From Roseomonas gilardii subsp. gilardii (GTDB taxonomy: Bacteria > Pseudomonadota > Alphaproteobacteria > Acetobacterales > Acetobacteraceae), in NCBI RefSeq assembly GCF_023078375.1, contig NZ_CP095554.1, forward strand, positions 1,364,001 through 1,428,000: a DNA stretch of 64,000 nucleotides, read 5' to 3'. Under the pieces are notes generated by a model. That model was not told where the DNA came from. It made no database searches and saw only the letters and a list, made by a program, of their open reading frames with translations. Numbering within the stretch: the first letter of the stretch is position 1; each line of letters opens with the position of its first letter. A program made the position numbers and the translations under genes. Positions 1 to 10,524 of the stretch are shown one piece after another.

Positions 1-84
1 CGCGGGCAGCCAGACCTGGAAATGCAGGCCGCAGTCCATCGGAGATGTGGCTGCGGTTCCGCCGATCAGTCTCTGGAAAGAGCC

Positions 85-1011
85 TTACCGAGATTTCTTG
101 TAGAGCTTGGTCGCGATCTCAAACATCTCCTCTGGTGCGTAGTCGGGCGTGAAGGCGGAAGGGACGCCGGTCAGCTGATGGATCTTGCCGCCCTCCGGCA
201 TGCCTTCCACCACCTCCAGCTCACCCGGCGGATCGCCCGGCAAAGCCTGCTCGCCATTGCCCCAGATGCCGGAAATCTCCTGATAGTCTTTCTCGCTCCA
301 CGTATAGAGCCGACGGTGTGATCCCTCCTGCAGGTACTTCTGGCATTCGGGGATCTTATCGAGCGGAATGTTGGGGGTCGGGAGGAATTTCTCCAGCTCC
401 ACGCCGGTGATCTGCTTGAGCGCCAGCGCATAGGCATGTGCATGGACGGAGCCCCGCACCAGCAGATAGCCGCAGACCTCCCGTCCCGTCGGGTCTGACA
501 GGGTCTCATAGACGCGGAGCTTGTGCAGGCGCGCGCCACATTCCAGGTGGAAATTGTGCAGGAGATCGACCACCACATTGCCCGTGGTCGTCACCATGTC
601 GGCATTCCACGACATGGAGTTGCTGTTCACCGGCATCGCGCCGCCGCCATTCGAGGCGAAGGAGGCAAAGGACCGGATATCCTTCATGGCCTCGAAGGGC
701 GACATGGAGATGTCGCCGCCATTCCCCTTGTCCCCGCCGGGCTTGTCCGGCCCGTTCGCCAGCATCGCCACACCATTGCTGACCAGTTCGACATGGCCCA
801 GCTCTTCCGCCGTGATGGAGGCCACAAGGGAGTAGAAAGGCTTGAGATTGTCCTTCGAGCGGAAATTGAAGCTCTGGAACATGTAGTTCCCGAGCGTGGA
901 CATCTCCCCGTACTTGCCGCCCAGCAGCTCCTGCAGGGCCGCAGCTGCGTTGGGATCCTGCCGCTTCGGAGCCGGAAGCTCAGCCTGAAGCTTATCAACG
1001 CGCATGAACAT
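85..1011 (-). CDS. Manganese-containing (non-heme) catalase
   Basis: The 308-residue product should convert hydrogen peroxide to water and oxygen using a di-manganese centre in the cytoplasm. It begins with the MFMRVDKLQ start typical of the family and has a ferritin-like four-helix core over residues 1-200. By comparison with characterised Mn catalases, the candidate metal ligands are E36, E70, H73, E157 and H190. The long C-terminal tail, with the YAPEEMFEIATKLYKK ending, is also usual for the family. A GAGG ribosome-binding site lies about 8 bases before the start. It is transcribed divergently from the ABC importer gene at 1490, with about 480 bp between them. Function is firmly indicated; the regulator is unknown. 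Confidence 0.95.
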   Translation of the reverse strand: MFMRVDKLQAELPAPKRQDPNAAAALQELLGGKYGEMSTLGNYMFQSFNFRSKDNLKPFYSLVASITAEELGHVELVSNGVAMLANGPDKPGGDKGNGGDISMSPFEAMKDIRSFASFASNGGGAMPVNSNSMSWNADMVTTTGNVVVDLLHNFHLECGARLHKLRVYETLSDPTGREVCGYLLVRGSVHAHAYALALKQITGVELEKFLPTPNIPLDKIPECQKYLQEGSHRRLYTWSEKDYQEISGIWGNGEQALPGDPPGELEVVEGMPEGGKIHQLTGVPSAFTPDYAPEEMFEIATKLYKKSR

Positions 1012-1489
1012 GGGGCGACCTCGTCAGGGATGGTGAGAACGGTAAACGTGGCCCTGAACAAAAGGATTAAAAACCGTAAAGAACTTTATCGTGACACTGA
1101 TGGGAAGGCCGCGTGCCAACGGCCGAGGCGGACGCCGGTAGAGGGGTTCGGACTGGTCCCTTTGAGCCTGGCCGCGCCCATGGATGGCCGCGGCCTCCAG
1201 GACCGGCCGGCCTCGTCCGGCGCCTCCCGCTTCGGCATTCTCTACCCGGACCAGTAGCCAGCGTCTCAGGCATTTCAGGACTTCAGTGGGGAAGACCTCC
1301 CGGGTGATCTCCCTCTCTTCCCGGGAAGACCGAAAAGGCCCTTCCTGGCAGGTGTAAGGGCTGTTGCCAGATCATGCCAGGAATGAATAGGCTTCCATAC
1401 AAGCCCGGCGAAACGGGAAAGCTAGGGAGGTCCGGAAGATGCGCCATGGCGTGAACGGAAACGCATGCCCGCATGGTGCCAACTGACCG
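1012..1489. other. Divergent intergenic region between Mn catalase and ABC importer
   Basis: This 478-bp gap must hold promoters for both the catalase (leftward) and the importer operon (rightward). An AT-richer patch around 1045-1095 is the likeliest catalase promoter area, but I could not assign convincing -35 and -10 boxes. A G-rich stretch at 1401-1440 superficially resembles a riboswitch aptamer, but I do not support that call. No coding region is credible here. Confidence 0.4.
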
Positions 1490-2551
<1,062 letters not shown>

Positions 2552-2595
2552 CTTCACAGAGGGCGCCATAGAAGAACCGCGCCCCAGCGAGGAGG

Positions 2596-3933
2596 ATGAC
2601 AAGAATGTACGACCTGACCCGACGTGGAGCCTTGTCTGTCGGAGCCGGCGCGCTGGCGGCCGGCCTGCTGCCGGGCGCGCGCGCCCGCGCGGCCATTCCC
2701 ATGGCCAATGTCCAGCCGCCGAATATGAAGATCGAGAGCGGTGCGGCGTTGCGTGTGCTGCGCCCGACCAAGTTCGTGGATGCCGACGAGACCATCTTCC
2801 GCGAAAACACCGCGAAGTTCACGCAGCAGACCGGCGTGCAGGTGCGCGTCGATTTCGCCGGCTGGGAGGATCTGCGCCCGCAGACGGCCGTCGCCGCCAA
2901 TACCGGTGCCGGCCCGGATGTCGTGGTGGCCTGGGCCGATGACCCGCATATCTATTCCGACAAGGTGCTGGACCTGACGGAACTGGCCAACTACCTCGGC
3001 CAGAAATACGGCGGCTGGCTGGCCCTGCCCAAGCGCTTCGGCCAGAAGTGGGGAACGAATCAGTGGATCGCCCTGCCGATGGGCGGCTCCGGCGGCCCCT
3101 GCGTCTATCGCATCTCCTGGCTGAAGGAAGCGGGCTTCGATAAGCTGCCTTCCGACCATGCCGGCTTCCTCAAGGCCTGCCAGGCTTTGAAGAAGAATGG
3201 CCATCCGGCGGGCTTCGCGCTGGGCAATGCCGTGGGCGACGGCAATGCCTATTGCAACTGGCTGCTCTGGAGCCATGGCGGCATGGTGGTGGACGAGCAG
3301 GGCAAGGTCGCCATCAACAGCCCCGAGACCATCAACGCGCTGAAATACGCCAAGGAACTGTACCAGACCTTCATCCCCGGCACGCTGTCCTGGGGTGACG
3401 TCAACAACAACCGCGCCTATGCGGCGGGCGAGATCGGGCTGACGCAGAACGGCGTCTCCATGTACTTCTCGCTGAAGAACGATCCGAAGACCGCCGCCAT
3501 CGCCGAGGATACGGGCATGGACCGCATGCCCTTCACATCGGATGGCAGGATGGCGGAGAATGTGCTGCTGCTGAACGCGCTGGTCTTCAAGCACAGCCGC
3601 TATCCCAACGCCGCGAAGGAGTACCTGCGCTTCATGATGGAAGCGGAGCAGTATGACCGCTGGCTGGTCGGCTGCGGCGGCTACTGGTCCCATCCGCTTG
3701 CCGCCTATGCCGAGAGCGAGGTCTGGAAGAGCGACCCGAAACTTGCCGTCTATCGCGATACCAATACGGTGGAATTCTGGTCAGGCTACAAGGGGCCGAT
3801 CAGCGCCGCCTCCGGCGCCGTCGCGGCCGATTATGTGGTGGTGCAGATGTTCGCGGCCGCCTCCTCCGGCCAGGCGACGCCGGAGGAAGCGGTGCGCGAA
3901 GCCGAGCGCCGTGCACGCCGCTATTACCGCTGA
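2596..3933 (+). CDS. Extracellular solute-binding protein of sugar-type ABC importer, Tat-exported
   Basis: The 445-residue product is a family-1-like periplasmic binding protein (MalE/UgpB type) that would deliver substrate to the permeases encoded next. The N-terminus has a twin-arginine motif (LTRRGALSVG, R9-R10) followed by a hydrophobic stretch and an AxA-type cleavage region near residue 33. This suggests export in folded form by the Tat pathway. The mature part begins with a pattern usual for the family (ALRVLRPTKFVDADE...). The start at 2596 follows a GGAGG-like site closely; an in-frame ATG nine bases later is an alternative. It lies 44 bp after the ATPase gene. Confidence 0.93.
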   Translation: MTRMYDLTRRGALSVGAGALAAGLLPGARARAAIPMANVQPPNMKIESGAALRVLRPTKFVDADETIFRENTAKFTQQTGVQVRVDFAGWEDLRPQTAVAANTGAGPDVVVAWADDPHIYSDKVLDLTELANYLGQKYGGWLALPKRFGQKWGTNQWIALPMGGSGGPCVYRISWLKEAGFDKLPSDHAGFLKACQALKKNGHPAGFALGNAVGDGNAYCNWLLWSHGGMVVDEQGKVAINSPETINALKYAKELYQTFIPGTLSWGDVNNNRAYAAGEIGLTQNGVSMYFSLKNDPKTAAIAEDTGMDRMPFTSDGRMAENVLLLNALVFKHSRYPNAAKEYLRFMMEAEQYDRWLVGCGGYWSHPLAAYAESEVWKSDPKLAVYRDTNTVEFWSGYKGPISAASGAVAADYVVVQMFAAASSGQATPEEAVREAERRARRYYR

Positions 3934-3985
3934 GCCGAGCGGCCATGGGGGAAGCCCCATGGCCCGCCTGGAGGAAACCTGACCC

Positions 3986-4951
3986 ATGTCCGTGAGCACG
4001 ACCGGGCCCACGACCAATTGGCGCCGCCCCCAGGTGACGCAAGGATGGCTGGCGCGCCTCCTCGACTCCAAGCCCTTCCTGATCGTTGCCTGCCTCACCC
4101 CGGCGATCGGCCTGCTGACGATCTTCCTGACCTATCCGCTGGGGCTCGGCATCTGGCTGGCCTTCACCGATACGCAGATCGGCCGCGGCGGGTATTTCAT
4201 CGGGCTGGAGAACTTCGAATCCCTCTGGTACGACCGGGTCTTCTGGGGCGCCGTGTTCTACACGGTCTTCTACACGGCCATGGCGACCATCCTGAAATTC
4301 GCCCTCGGCCTGTGGCTCGCCCTGCTGCTGAACGAGCACCTGCCCTTCAAGTCCCTGTTGCGGGCCATCATCCTGTTGCCGTGGATCGTGCCGACCGTGC
4401 TCTCGGCCATCGCCTTCTGGTGGATCTTCGACGCCCAGTTCTCGATCATTTCCTATGTCCTGGTCGATAAGCTGGGTCTCCTCGACCATTACATCGACTT
4501 TCTCGGCACGCCCTGGGCGGCCCGTTGGTCGTTGGTCGCGGTCAATGTCTGGCGCGGCATCCCCTTCGTCGCGATCAGCCTGCTCGCGGGTCTGCAGACC
4601 ATCTCGCCTTCGCTCTACGAGGCGGCACTCCTCGATGGCGCGTCATCCTGGCAGCGCTTCCGCCGTATCACCGCGCCGCTGCTGATGCCCATCCTGGCCG
4701 TGGTGCTGACCTTCTCGGTGCTGTTCACCTTCACGGATTTCCAGCTCGTCTACGCCATCACCCGCGGCGGCCCGATCAATTCCACCCATCTGATGGCCAC
4801 GCTGGCCTTCCAGCGGGGCATTCCGGGCGGCCATCTGGGCGAAGGCGCCGCCATCGCCGTCTCGATGATCCCCTTCCTCATCCTCGCCACGCTGTTCAGC
4901 TATTTCGCGCTGGCGCGGCGCAAGTGGCAGCAGGGAGAAGACAATGAGTAA
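3986..4951 (+). CDS. ABC transporter permease, MalF/UgpA type
   Basis: The 321-residue inner-membrane protein has about six transmembrane helices. Near residue 210 it carries the cytoplasmic EAA loop (EAALLDGASSWQRFRRI), which contacts the ATPase. The first helix begins near residue 33 after a hydrophilic N-terminus. It pairs with the second permease, whose start overlaps this gene by 8 bp, implying translational coupling. A GGAGGAAA ribosome-binding site precedes the ATG at 3986. Substrate is not determinable from sequence. Confidence 0.93.
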   Translation: MSVSTTGPTTNWRRPQVTQGWLARLLDSKPFLIVACLTPAIGLLTIFLTYPLGLGIWLAFTDTQIGRGGYFIGLENFESLWYDRVFWGAVFYTVFYTAMATILKFALGLWLALLLNEHLPFKSLLRAIILLPWIVPTVLSAIAFWWIFDAQFSIISYVLVDKLGLLDHYIDFLGTPWAARWSLVAVNVWRGIPFVAISLLAGLQTISPSLYEAALLDGASSWQRFRRITAPLLMPILAVVLTFSVLFTFTDFQLVYAITRGGPINSTHLMATLAFQRGIPGGHLGEGAAIAVSMIPFLILATLFSYFALARRKWQQGEDNE

Positions 4952-5819
4952 GGCCGCCACCCTGCCGGACGATGCGCTATCCTGGCAGTCCCGCCCGCGG
5001 CGCATGGTCACGGTCTATCTGCCGCTGCTCTGCTTCGTCTTCGTGCTGCTCTTCCCGTTCTACTGGATGGCCATCACGGCCATCAAGCCGAACGCGGAGA
5101 TGTACAACTACAAGGAGTTCAGCCCCTTCTGGGTCGTGCACCCGACTCTGGCCAACATCAACAAGCTGCTCTTCGAGACGAGCTATCCGAGCTGGCTGTT
5201 CAACACCATGCTCATCGCGGTGTGTTCCACCGTGCTGTCCCTGGTGGCCTCGGTGCTGGCGGCCTATGCCATCCAGCGGCTGCGCTTCCGGGGCTCGGCC
5301 TATGTGGGCCTGGCCATCTACATCGCCTATCTGGTGCCGCCATCCATCCTGTTCATCCCGTTGGCGACCATGGTCTTCCAGCTTGGCCTGTTCGACAGCC
5401 CGCTGGCGCTGATCCTCACCTATCCGACCTTCCTGATCCCGTTCTGCACTTGGCTGCTGATCGGCTACTTCAAGTCCATTCCCTACGAGCTGGAGGAATG
5501 CGCCCTGATCGATGGCGCGTCGCGCCTGCAGATCCTGCGCCGGATCACCCTGCCGCTCGCCGTGCCGGGGCTGATCAGCGCGGGGATCTTTTCCTTCACG
5601 CTGTCCTGGAACGAGTTCATCTACGCCCTCGCCTTCATCTCCTCCTCGGAGAACAAGACGGTCCCGGTGGCCATCCTCACGGAACTGGTCCAGGGCGACG
5701 TGTATCAATGGGGTTCGCTGATGGCGGGATCGCTGCTGGGATCGCTGCCGGTGGCGATCTTCTATTCGTTCTTCGTGGACTACTACGTGTCTTCCCTGAC
5801 CGGCGCGGTCAAGGAATAG
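4944..5819 (+). CDS. ABC transporter permease, MalG/UgpE type
   Basis: The 291-residue inner-membrane permease is the second channel subunit of the importer. It has about six transmembrane helices and an EAA loop variant (EECALIDGASRLQILRRI) near residue 172. It starts inside the end of the upstream permease gene, which is normal for this operon type. It is the last gene of the operon and is followed by a hairpin at 5861-5888 and the convergent FAD oxidase gene. Confidence 0.93.
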   Translation: MSKAATLPDDALSWQSRPRRMVTVYLPLLCFVFVLLFPFYWMAITAIKPNAEMYNYKEFSPFWVVHPTLANINKLLFETSYPSWLFNTMLIAVCSTVLSLVASVLAAYAIQRLRFRGSAYVGLAIYIAYLVPPSILFIPLATMVFQLGLFDSPLALILTYPTFLIPFCTWLLIGYFKSIPYELEECALIDGASRLQILRRITLPLAVPGLISAGIFSFTLSWNEFIYALAFISSSENKTVPVAILTELVQGDVYQWGSLMAGSLLGSLPVAIFYSFFVDYYVSSLTGAVKE

Positions 5820-5860
5820 CCGGCGGACGAACCGCCTCACCTCCTCATCGAAGCCGCTCC

Positions 5861-5888
5861 GGCGCCCTTCCATATCCGGGAGGGCGCC
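5861..5888. terminator. Stem-loop between convergent genes
   Basis: The arms GGCGCCCTTCC and GGGAGGGCGCC can form an 11-bp stem, including one G-T pair, with a short loop. It lies between the end of the importer operon and the end of the oppositely directed oxidase gene, so it may terminate from both sides. There is no T-run, so the call is tentative. Confidence 0.45.
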
Positions 5889-5897
5889 GTCCTCGCG

Positions 5898-7325
5898 CTA
5901 AAGCACCTTGCCCGGATTCAGCAGCCGCTGCGGGTCCAGCGCCGTCTTCAGGCGATGCATCAGGTCAAGTTCGGCATCGGACCGGACATAGCCCAGCCAG
6001 GACTTCTTCGTGAGCCCGATGCCATGCTCCGCGGAGATGGTCCCCCCGAAAAGGCGCACCGTGTCATAGACCACGTCCTGGATAACCCGCTTGGGCTGGG
6101 TCGGGGCACCGGGAAGGAAGGACACGATGTGCATGTTGCCGTCGCCGATATGCCCGTAGAACAAGGCGACGACGCCCGGCAGCCTTTCCTCCAACGCTGC
6201 CTTGCAGGCCCGGACATACTCGTCCATCCGGGCGACAGGCAGGCCGATGTCGAAGGATTCATGCGGACCGAGCACCTGCACGAACTCCGCGCAGGCATCC
6301 CGCACGCCCCAGAAGGCGCGGATATCGGCCAGGGATTGCGAGACGGCGGCGTTGGCCAGGAGCCCGGCCTCGGCCTGGGCTTCAAGCCAGGACTGGAAGC
6401 GGGGCGCATCGATCGCCTCCTCCATGCCCTGTGCCTCCACGAGGACGTAGGAGGCGTGCTCTCCGGGGATGGGATTGCGGACACCCGGGATCTGTCGTGT
6501 CACCACCTGCCAGTAGTCCGGCCACATCACCTCGAAGGCCGACAGCAACGGGCCAAGCCCCCGGCGGGCCGCGCCGAGGAACTGGACTGTGCAGTCGTAG
6601 CTGGGCAGGGCGCAGAGCGCCACCATGGTGCAGCCGGGCTTCGGGAACAGGCGCAGGACCGCGCGCGTGATGATGCCCAGCGTTCCCTCGCTTCCCAGGA
6701 AAAGCTGCTTCAGGTCATAGCCCGCATTGTTCTTGAGCATCTTGTTGAGGCTGCGGATGATGGTGCCGTCCGGCAGCACCACTTCCAGCCCCAGCACCAT
6801 GTCCCGCGCCATGCCGTAGCGGATGACGCGGTTGCCGCCGGCATTGGTGGAGAGGTTGCCGCCGATCGCACAGGAGCCGCGTGCGCCAAGGTCGAGCGGC
6901 ATGAAGAAGCCCGCTTCATCCGCCGCCTTCTGGACCGTCTCCAGCGGTGTGCCGGCCCGGACCGTCATGGTCGCGGCCGCCGGATCGATCTCCTCGATCC
7001 CGGTCATGCGTTCCAGCGACAGCGCCACGCAGCCCTCAACGGGCAGGGCCCCGCCGCAAAGCCCCGTCAGCCCGCCTTGCGGCACCACCGGCACGCCGAA
7101 GCGCTGGCAGAGCCGCATGGTGGCTGAGACCTCCTCCGTCGTGACCGGTCGTACGACGGCGAGAGGCCGCACCGGGGCCAGCGTGCTCCAGTCCTTCTCG
7201 TTGCGGACCGGGATGTCGCCCCCGCTGAGGACGGTGCGCGGTCCGAGTTCGGCCAGAAGAGCGGCGAGCAGGGCATCCTCCGCCGGAAGCGGCGTGGTGC
7301 CGGGCTGGTTGGCATCTGGGGTCAT
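5898..7325 (-). CDS. FAD-linked oxidase (GlcD / D-lactate dehydrogenase type)
   Basis: From the ATG at 7325 the product has 475 residues, normal for the VAO/PCMH flavoprotein family that oxidises 2-hydroxy acids such as glycolate or D-lactate. An FAD-binding domain occupies about residues 40-215, with the VPQGGLTGLCGG and GARGSCAIGGNLSTNAGG glycine-rich segments. A C-terminal oxidase domain follows, ending with the family motif GTISAEHGIG. The frame stays open 81 codons further upstream, but that part has no family resemblance, and a GAGG site precedes the 7325 start. It is head-to-head with the iron alcohol dehydrogenase gene across about 220 bp, suggesting shared regulation. Substrate is inferred only broadly. 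Confidence 0.9.
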   Translation of the reverse strand: MTPDANQPGTTPLPAEDALLAALLAELGPRTVLSGGDIPVRNEKDWSTLAPVRPLAVVRPVTTEEVSATMRLCQRFGVPVVPQGGLTGLCGGALPVEGCVALSLERMTGIEEIDPAAATMTVRAGTPLETVQKAADEAGFFMPLDLGARGSCAIGGNLSTNAGGNRVIRYGMARDMVLGLEVVLPDGTIIRSLNKMLKNNAGYDLKQLFLGSEGTLGIITRAVLRLFPKPGCTMVALCALPSYDCTVQFLGAARRGLGPLLSAFEVMWPDYWQVVTRQIPGVRNPIPGEHASYVLVEAQGMEEAIDAPRFQSWLEAQAEAGLLANAAVSQSLADIRAFWGVRDACAEFVQVLGPHESFDIGLPVARMDEYVRACKAALEERLPGVVALFYGHIGDGNMHIVSFLPGAPTQPKRVIQDVVYDTVRLFGGTISAEHGIGLTKKSWLGYVRSDAELDLMHRLKTALDPQRLLNPGKVL

Positions 7326-7548
7326 GGGATCAGCCTCGTGGCCAGGATCAAAGCCAGCGCCTGCATCGTCCATGCCGGATGGGACATGCTCGCGGCATCG
7401 GCGGGCCATGATCGCTCTACACGACGCCGCCGGGAGCACAAGGATTTTGACGTGCCGGTGATGGTATCGGCATGGGCAAGGCTCGCGACCGCCCTTCACG
7501 GACCCGGCGATATCCGCGATGCTCCCTTCCACAAGGGGAGGAAGAACG

Positions 7549-8718
7549 ATGCTGGTTTCGCTGGTCACGCCTCGGTTGATCCTCGTCGGCGGAGGCGCGG
7601 TGGCGCAGATCGCGGAGGTGCTGTCGCAGTTCGGGCTGTCCCGCCCCCTGGTGGTGACCGATCCCTGGATGGTCTCTTCCGGCCTGGTGGAACGTTGCCT
7701 GGAGCCGCTGCGTCAGGCGGGTTTCAGCCCGGCCGTCTTTCCCGACACCGTGCCCGACCCCACCGACACGGTGGTGGTGGCGGGCGTGGAGCGCCTGCGC
7801 AGTGCCCGGCATGACTGCCTGATCGGCTTCGGCGGAGGCAGCCCGATGGACACTGCCAAGGCCATGGCCATCCAGGCCGCGCTGGAGCCCGGCGCTCATA
7901 TCCGCAGCGTGAAGTTCCCCGCCCGGGCGGATCGCGGTGCCCTGCCGGTGATCTGCATCCCGACCACGGCCGGCACCGGCAGCGAGGCCACCCGCTTCAC
8001 CATCGTCACCGACACGCAGCGTGACGAGAAGATGCTGATCGCGGGCCTGGGTGCCCTGCCCCTGGCCGCTATCGTGGACCATGAGCTGAGCTGGACCGTC
8101 CCGCCCCGGATCACCGCCGATACGGGCGTGGACAGCCTGACCCATGCGCTGGAGGCTTTCGTCTCCCGCCGGGCCAATCCCTTCTCCGACGACTATGCCC
8201 GCCAGGCCATGCGCCTCATCGCGCCCAACCTGCGGGCCGCCTATGCCTGGCCAGACGATGCCGCGGCACGGGAGGCCATGATGCGCGGCGCCCTGCTGGC
8301 GGGGCTTGCCTTCTCCAATGCCTCGGTCGCCCTGGTCCATGGCATGTCCCGCCCGTTGGGGGCGCATTTCCATGTGCCGCACGGGCTTTCCAACGCCATG
8401 CTGCTGCCCGCCGTGACCGCCTATAGCCTGCCGGATGCACTGCCCCGCTATGCCGAGGCGGCGCGGATCATGGGCGTGGCAGGGCCGGAAGAAGGGAACC
8501 AGGCCGCGGCGGCCCGGCTGGTGGAGGCCCTGCGCGAGCTGAATCACGATCTCGCGGTGCCATCCCCTGCTGCCTGGGGGATCGAGGCGGAGCGCTGGAA
8601 CGCGCTCCTGCCCCTGATGGCGGAGCAGGCCCTGGCATCCGGCAGCCCGGCGAACAACCCCCGCGTGCCGGAGAAGGAGGAGATCATCGGGCTGTACCGG
8701 GAGGTGTATGGGGACTGA
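7549..8718 (+). CDS. Iron-containing alcohol dehydrogenase
   Basis: The 389-residue protein belongs to the group III metal-dependent alcohol dehydrogenases (propanediol dehydrogenase, lactaldehyde reductase, maleylacetate reductase relatives). The NAD(P)-binding GFGGGSPMDTAKA motif is clear. The expected metal-binding histidines lie in HGMSRPLGAHFHVPHG. The start at 7549 is preceded by GGGGAGG with good spacing; a start 30 bp further up lacks that support. It faces the FAD oxidase gene, so the two may act on one hydroxy-acid or diol pathway, possibly tied to the adjacent importer. The exact substrate is unknown. Confidence 0.9.
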   Translation: MLVSLVTPRLILVGGGAVAQIAEVLSQFGLSRPLVVTDPWMVSSGLVERCLEPLRQAGFSPAVFPDTVPDPTDTVVVAGVERLRSARHDCLIGFGGGSPMDTAKAMAIQAALEPGAHIRSVKFPARADRGALPVICIPTTAGTGSEATRFTIVTDTQRDEKMLIAGLGALPLAAIVDHELSWTVPPRITADTGVDSLTHALEAFVSRRANPFSDDYARQAMRLIAPNLRAAYAWPDDAAAREAMMRGALLAGLAFSNASVALVHGMSRPLGAHFHVPHGLSNAMLLPAVTAYSLPDALPRYAEAARIMGVAGPEEGNQAAAARLVEALRELNHDLAVPSPAAWGIEAERWNALLPLMAEQALASGSPANNPRVPEKEEIIGLYREVYGD

Positions 8719-8937
8719 TAAGGATACCTGCACGTTCCGCGCGAGGAGGATTGATTCACTTGCAGCCGGAACGTGGCGGCAACAGCCCCGCAGCCGCTCC
8801 TTTCTGTCGCCTGTGCCCTGGGGAAGGGATGACAACTCCGCCCGGGGCTGGCACACCTGTCTTGACCCCACCGCCGGGGTCCGGTTCGCGTCCTCCGGAC
8901 CCGTGCCCCGCCGGACCCGCATGGCGGCGGTCCATAA

Positions 8938-10509
8938 ATGGGATCTCGGATGGATTTGATTTCCTACGCGCAGAACCAGGAAGACGTCATGCTCTGGCGT
9001 GCCCTGCGGCGTGTCGAAAACGGCTTCTACATCGATGTGGGCGCGGCGCACCCGGAAGATCTGTCCGTGACACGGCTGTTCTACGATCGGGGATGGTCGG
9101 GCATCAATATCGAACCGAACAATGCCTATTTCACCGAGCTTCAGGCCCATCGCGGCCGGGATATCAACCTTCCGGTTTGTGTGACGGCCGAGCCGGGCGA
9201 GCGCGTTTTCCACGAGATCCCGGGAACGGGCCTTTCCACCCTGGACGCGGCGGTGGCGGAGGAGCATGCGCGCAAGGGCTGGAAGACGCAGGAACGTCAT
9301 GTCTCTTGCCTGACGCTGGCGCAGATCTGCGAGCGGTACCGGCCCGACGGTCCGATCCATTTCCTCAAGATCGACGTCGAGGGTGGCGAGGCGGAAGTTC
9401 TGCAGGGCGCCGATTTCGGCCGCTTCCGGCCATGGGTCCTGGTGATCGAGGCCACCCGCCCGCTATCGCAGGAACCGGATCATGCCGTCTGGGAGAATGG
9501 GCTGCTGGCGCAAGGCTATCGCTTCGCCTGGTTCGATGGCCTGAACCGCTTCTATGTGGCCGAGGAGCAGGCCGCCGCGCTGCTGCCATACTTCACGGTC
9601 CAGCCCAATGTCTTCGATGGCTTCCTCCGGGCGGCGGACCTGCTGCGGCGGCACCAGGATTCGGAAACCTATGCAGCCAATGAGCGTGAAGCCAGACTTC
9701 GGACCGAGGCGGATCGTGATCGCGTGGAACAGGAACGACAGAAAGCCGAGGAAGCTCACAACCTTCTGCTGACCGCGCACAAGGCCGCTCTGGCCGCTCT
9801 TGAGGAAGCCGGATTGCGCCGCGGCGAAGCGGAGCAGGGAATGCTGTCTTTGCGGGAAAAGACCGCGCGGCTGGAGCAGACGCTGCGGGATGCGGAGGAA
9901 CATATCCAGCGAGCGGAGCAGCGAGCTTCCGCGGCCGGCGAGCGCGAACGGAAGGCGCATACCGAATACTTGGTTCTCCGGGAAACCCTGATCGCGCAGA
10001 CGGCATCGGCCGCCGAAGGGGGCGGTGTCCGCATTGGCCGGGCGCTGGAACATGCGGAGGCCGCCCATCGCCGTCTCTCGGAGATGATGGAGGAGCGTGT
10101 GCGACTGGAGGCCCGCCTTCAGGAAGCCGAGCATCGCTATGTCGCGGCGGAAGCATTGAACCGGGCTTACCACTCCAGTACGTCATGGCGCCTCACGCGC
10201 CCCTTGCGCGGCATGATCTATCTGCTGCGCCGTCAGATCGGCCTGAGGGATGTCGGCCTCTACGCCTCGCGCCGCGTGTTGCCCAAGCTTCGTCCCAATC
10301 ATGCCGGGGATGATGCGAAGCAGGTGCGGGGCATCACAGAAATCCCGGCTCAGGATGGGACGCTTGTTAGCAAGACTTCCTTGCCGGCGGACACGTTGTC
10401 AGCGAGAGAGCAGGATCTTTCACCGCGCGGACAGTATGTGCGGCGACTGCTCTCGCATCGCCTTTCCCCCGATGGCCGGCAGGGCCATCCCACCATGCAT
10501 GCTGGTTGA
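8938..10509 (+). CDS. FkbM-family methyltransferase with C-terminal coiled coil
   Basis: The 523-residue protein has an FkbM-type SAM methyltransferase domain over about residues 5-230 (NQEDVMLWRAL, FYIDVGAAHPEDLSVT, FLKIDVEGGEAEVL). This domain usually O-methylates sugars of surface glycans. Residues 240-420 are rich in E, A, R and Q with heptad character and form a predicted coiled coil. The end carries STSWRLTRPLR, a short motif common in large polysaccharide glycosyltransferases. The next gene, 15 bp on, is such an enzyme, so both likely modify one cell-surface polymer. An ATG at 8950 is an alternative start. Enzyme class is secure; acceptor unknown. Confidence 0.88.
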   Translation: MGSRMDLISYAQNQEDVMLWRALRRVENGFYIDVGAAHPEDLSVTRLFYDRGWSGINIEPNNAYFTELQAHRGRDINLPVCVTAEPGERVFHEIPGTGLSTLDAAVAEEHARKGWKTQERHVSCLTLAQICERYRPDGPIHFLKIDVEGGEAEVLQGADFGRFRPWVLVIEATRPLSQEPDHAVWENGLLAQGYRFAWFDGLNRFYVAEEQAAALLPYFTVQPNVFDGFLRAADLLRRHQDSETYAANEREARLRTEADRDRVEQERQKAEEAHNLLLTAHKAALAALEEAGLRRGEAEQGMLSLREKTARLEQTLRDAEEHIQRAEQRASAAGERERKAHTEYLVLRETLIAQTASAAEGGGVRIGRALEHAEAAHRRLSEMMEERVRLEARLQEAEHRYVAAEALNRAYHSSTSWRLTRPLRGMIYLLRRQIGLRDVGLYASRRVLPKLRPNHAGDDAKQVRGITEIPAQDGTLVSKTSLPADTLSAREQDLSPRGQYVRRLLSHRLSPDGRQGHPTMHAG

Positions 10510-10524
10510 GACAGGAAGACAGAG

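Noticed and set aside
1401-1440. G-rich stretch resembling part of a c-di-GMP-I or cobalamin riboswitch
   Set aside because: Only short phrases such as GGGAAAGCTAGGG look alike; the conserved core and the pairing partners are missing, and neither neighbouring gene is a typical target.
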